Positions 61,532 through 64,000 of a stretch of DNA of 64,000 nt are shown here, in pieces. The DNA comes from Cyprinodon diabolis (Eukaryota > Chordata > Actinopteri > Cyprinodontiformes > Cyprinodontidae), in NCBI GenBank assembly GCA_030533445.1, contig CM060082.1:36829317-36893316 (forward strand), written 5' to 3'. The position numbers and the translations under genes are program-made. How positions within the stretch are numbered: position 1 is the stretch's first letter; every line of letters starts with the position of its first letter. The notes under the pieces are model-generated. The model worked only from the letters and a program-made list of their open reading frames with translations. It made no database searches and had not been told where the DNA came from.

Positions 61532-62054
61532 TGACTACACCCACCTTTGACCACATGCAGTACCTGTACATCGTCAACTCTTGTAGGCCCTACAAAGGAT
61601 TACATGACAGCATATCAGAATATTTTCACTAGCACAGGTATTTACGGACCTTCCTTACCTGACAACGGGTTTGTTATAGCAACTCATATTGTAAACATTC
61701 GCAATTCCCTTAATTATTTCCTTCTCTATTGTCTCTTTAATCCCCATAATAAACCAATTTAATCGTCTTCTCTTTTTTCTGTCTGCTGCATTTCTCTCTA
61801 TTGTTGTTTTTTTTCAGCTACTCTTGGTTTGCAGGGGGGAAGTGGCTTTAAAAGAGGGGATGTTGAAAACGGGCAAACACAACCACACTGTGCTTGACGA
61901 AACTGTTTTGCTCTAGAGTCCATACTCACCTCTTCCCCTGGAGGTTTCAGAAGCAAACATCTTATTAGGGTGCCTGTTAGCTGACAGAGAGCAGGAGTTT
62001 CTTAAGGTGTAGCAGCAGGTCTTGTGCAGACAAAAAATTCACAGCGACTTTAAA
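61532..62054. other. unique sequence, no gene seen
   Basis: Nothing recognisable. Confidence 0.5.
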
Positions 62055-62340
62055 GTGCTGTGAAAAAGTATTTTCATACTTTTTTCTTTTCATTCTTTAT
62101 CATTTATGTTTTATTACATCAACCAAATTTCAATAATTGATTTTCTTACATCAATCTAGGTTGTACCCCTTGTGATAAGCGTGACGGAAAATGGATGGAT
62201 GGATTTTTTTACAGGAATTATTTCTATTAAACCAGAACCTACTGGAATCAACATGTCCTTGAGAAGTTTTTGCACCATAATTCTGGTCGTTCGCCGTGGA
62301 GGAATTTTAGTCCACTCCTCTTTGCAGAATTGCTCCAATT
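62055..62340 (-). mobile_element. degraded Tc1-like relic (TIR and transposase C-terminus)
   Basis: GTGCTGTGAAAAAGTATTTT at the left resembles a Tc1-like TIR. The minus-strand frame 62156-62338 reads EQFCKEEWTKIPPRR, then a decayed stretch, then LITRGTT, corresponding to the QFCKEEWAKIPPQR...AAKGGTT end of Tc1-like transposases. An ATGGATGGATGG run has been added inside. Catalytic region absent. Confidence 0.62.
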
Positions 62341-63690
62341 ATGCCTAATTAGAGGATCAAGAAGATGAATTTCTGGAGTTTCCAGCCTTTATTCTCAAAA
62401 CCAACTATACTTCTTAGGTACCAAATTTAGTTTGATGATCTTTGACACTCAAGTGTTACATGAAAGCAAAAAAAAAGGAGGTAAAACAAGTTTCACATAA
62501 CTTTATGATGGGAAATACATCAAAGGATATTTTTTTTTCGATATTGATTTCAGTTAAGTAACTAAACATCCAAGCTGCTTCGTGGTCCCTTACTCAGAGT
62601 TCTCTCTGAGCAGCCCTTTGTTAGTATTAGTGTCAAAATTAAGTCATAGCATACCTTAATAATTAAAGGGTGGTCTTCATTTTCTGTATACTCAGTGGAA
62701 AGACAGTTCTGGCCGACCGAAGCAACTAAACACCTCAAGCCTCACCCTTTGGCAGCTTTCAAGTCCCTATACTTGTCATTTTTTTACCTAACACTCACAC
62801 AGCGCACATAAACGCCTCACCATTACCCGCTCTGTTTTCGTTTTCGGACCAGAGACGGAGAAAGTAGAGGCGAAGAAAAGCAAAGCCGAAGATGTTAGCG
62901 GCAAGGAATAAAGCCCGCATTGTTGGCAGAGGAAGTCCCGGTGCCGATAATTAATCATCTCGAGTGTTTGTCTTTCCTGACGCAGCATCCTCTCCAAGAG
63001 CTGCCATAAGAGGGAAAACAAAAATATATGAGCCGTTGAAAGGAGGGAAATAAAGACGGTCATTAGACTCATTTCCCCTCTGCAATGGTTTCCACTGGTT
63101 GGATGATATTCTGGTGATTGGACTGAAGGATTTTTCTGTGAGACGGCCGTCTGTGGCTGTTTGTTTGTATGTCTTCTAACTTAGTGGAGGTGATGACAAA
63201 ACCTTTTCTGCCTGTCACAGCTTTTTATGAGCCGTGTAATCCTAAGGAAGACATTTTTACTTCTGGAAGGGGGAAAAAAAACTTACAAACGAAATGTATG
63301 GATGCTATGAATTGTGTGCTTCAGAGCATCCCCACCACCGTAATTGGTTGGGTTCCCACCCCCTATACAGAACAGAGTGGGAGGAGGAGGGATGGACGCA
63401 GGAGGCAGTAGAAGGTCAAAGGTGAGGAACCGAAGCTGTAATGGGGTCGTACGTTGAGGCGGAAGGGGGAGGAAATATCAGATAATATGAGATATAACGG
63501 TCTTCATGATATAAATGGTGAGTTGCGTGACTAGTCTTTGCTCAGTACGGCGACTGATGGAGCAAAGGGCTGTTCTGTTGGAGGGAACCACATGCCCTGG
63601 ACATAACATCCACAAGAGAGACACACACGTCTCTAAACACGCTTCATGGCAGAATATGTGGCAGTTCAGTAAACCGAAATACTGAGAGCA
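62341..63690. other. unique sequence with a possible regulatory island
   Basis: 62800-63010 is GC-balanced and repeat-free with GATAATTAATCATC (homeodomain-like) and CTGACGCAGCATCC. The minus-strand 94-codon frame across it has no domain. The rest is ordinary. Confidence 0.4.
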
Positions 63691-63696
63691 GGTGTA

Positions 63697-64000
63697 CAGT
63701 GTCTTACAAAATCATTCATACCTCTTAGACTTTATCACATTTGATCACATTACAACCACAAGCTTGGGATTTTGTGCGATGAATCAATGCAAAGCAGTGC
63801 ATAACTGTGAAGTGGGAAGAAAAATGGAAAGAGAAGGAAAAATATTTTTTACAAAGCATTGCATGTGTTTTGTGTTAAGCCCCCTGAGTCAACAGAACCT
63901 CAATCTGCTGTATTTAAAGCTGTAAGTCTTTAGATGTATGTCTCTGCCAGCTTTGCACAGCTGACATTTTTTGCTCTTCTTTGATTTAAAATATCTAAAA
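63697..64000. mobile_element. Tc1-like relic running off the right edge
   Basis: A TA then CAGTGTCTTACAAAATCATT and CATACCTCTTAGACTTTATC begin the element, followed by CACATTACAACCACAAGCTT, AGCCCCCTGAGTCAACAGAA and GTATGTCTCTGCCAGCTTTG, in the order I remember for the same relic family as 28338-29200. Only the terminal region is inside the window, and no transposase codons can be confirmed. Confidence 0.6.

Overview
The window reads as teleost fish nuclear DNA. It is AT-rich, has no operons or densely packed reading frames, and carries long TA, GATA and other microsatellites. It holds many DNA transposons of types typical of bony fish: Tc1-like, hAT-like and TTAA-flanked. I could not find one complete cellular protein-coding gene, so this is most likely an intergenic desert or a large intron. 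The only candidate host exon is on the minus strand at 155-535, with a CpG-type promoter signature behind it (GC box and CCAAT box at 691-715). Its remaining exons would lie off the left edge.

Layout. 0-4.8 kb: candidate exon, then unique sequence. 4.8-7.15 kb: a TA microsatellite hit by a young Tc1-like element (5333-6937, TIRs of about 200 bp nearly identical, one frameshift in the transposase), followed by an odd palindrome around more TA repeats. 9-21 kb: an old Tc1 relic, two copies of one internally deleted hAT element (10298-10997 and 19778-20656) that keep a short transposase leader exon, a 0.5 kb GATA array and a TTAA-flanked element (18311-18805). 21-38 kb: mostly unique sequence with two Tc1 relics and a fold-back repeat. 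38.8-40.1 kb: a complete Tc1-like element with an uninterrupted 343-residue DD34E transposase, the best-supported CDS here. 40-48.5 kb: more Tc1 relics, a TTCTC array, a dispersed teleost repeat and a compound GATA/GACA array. 48.9-56 kb: a second TTAA element, a second copy of the dispersed repeat split by a hAT MITE with an 8 bp target duplication, and a third TTAA element. 56-64 kb: a 731 bp hAT element with a perfect 8 bp duplication, two Tc1 relics and unique sequence.

The genes do not form a pathway. The window records successive transposon waves, from degraded Tc1 relics to near-identical TIRs. The most notable points are the intact Tc1 transposase, the nested hAT whose empty site can be read from its paralogue, and three TTAA-flanked elements of related terminus, each with a short exon-like reading frame in a GC-richer core. 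I found no convincing sign of an undescribed defence, signalling or metabolic system. Family names for repeats rest on pattern recognition and remembered consensus, not on a search.
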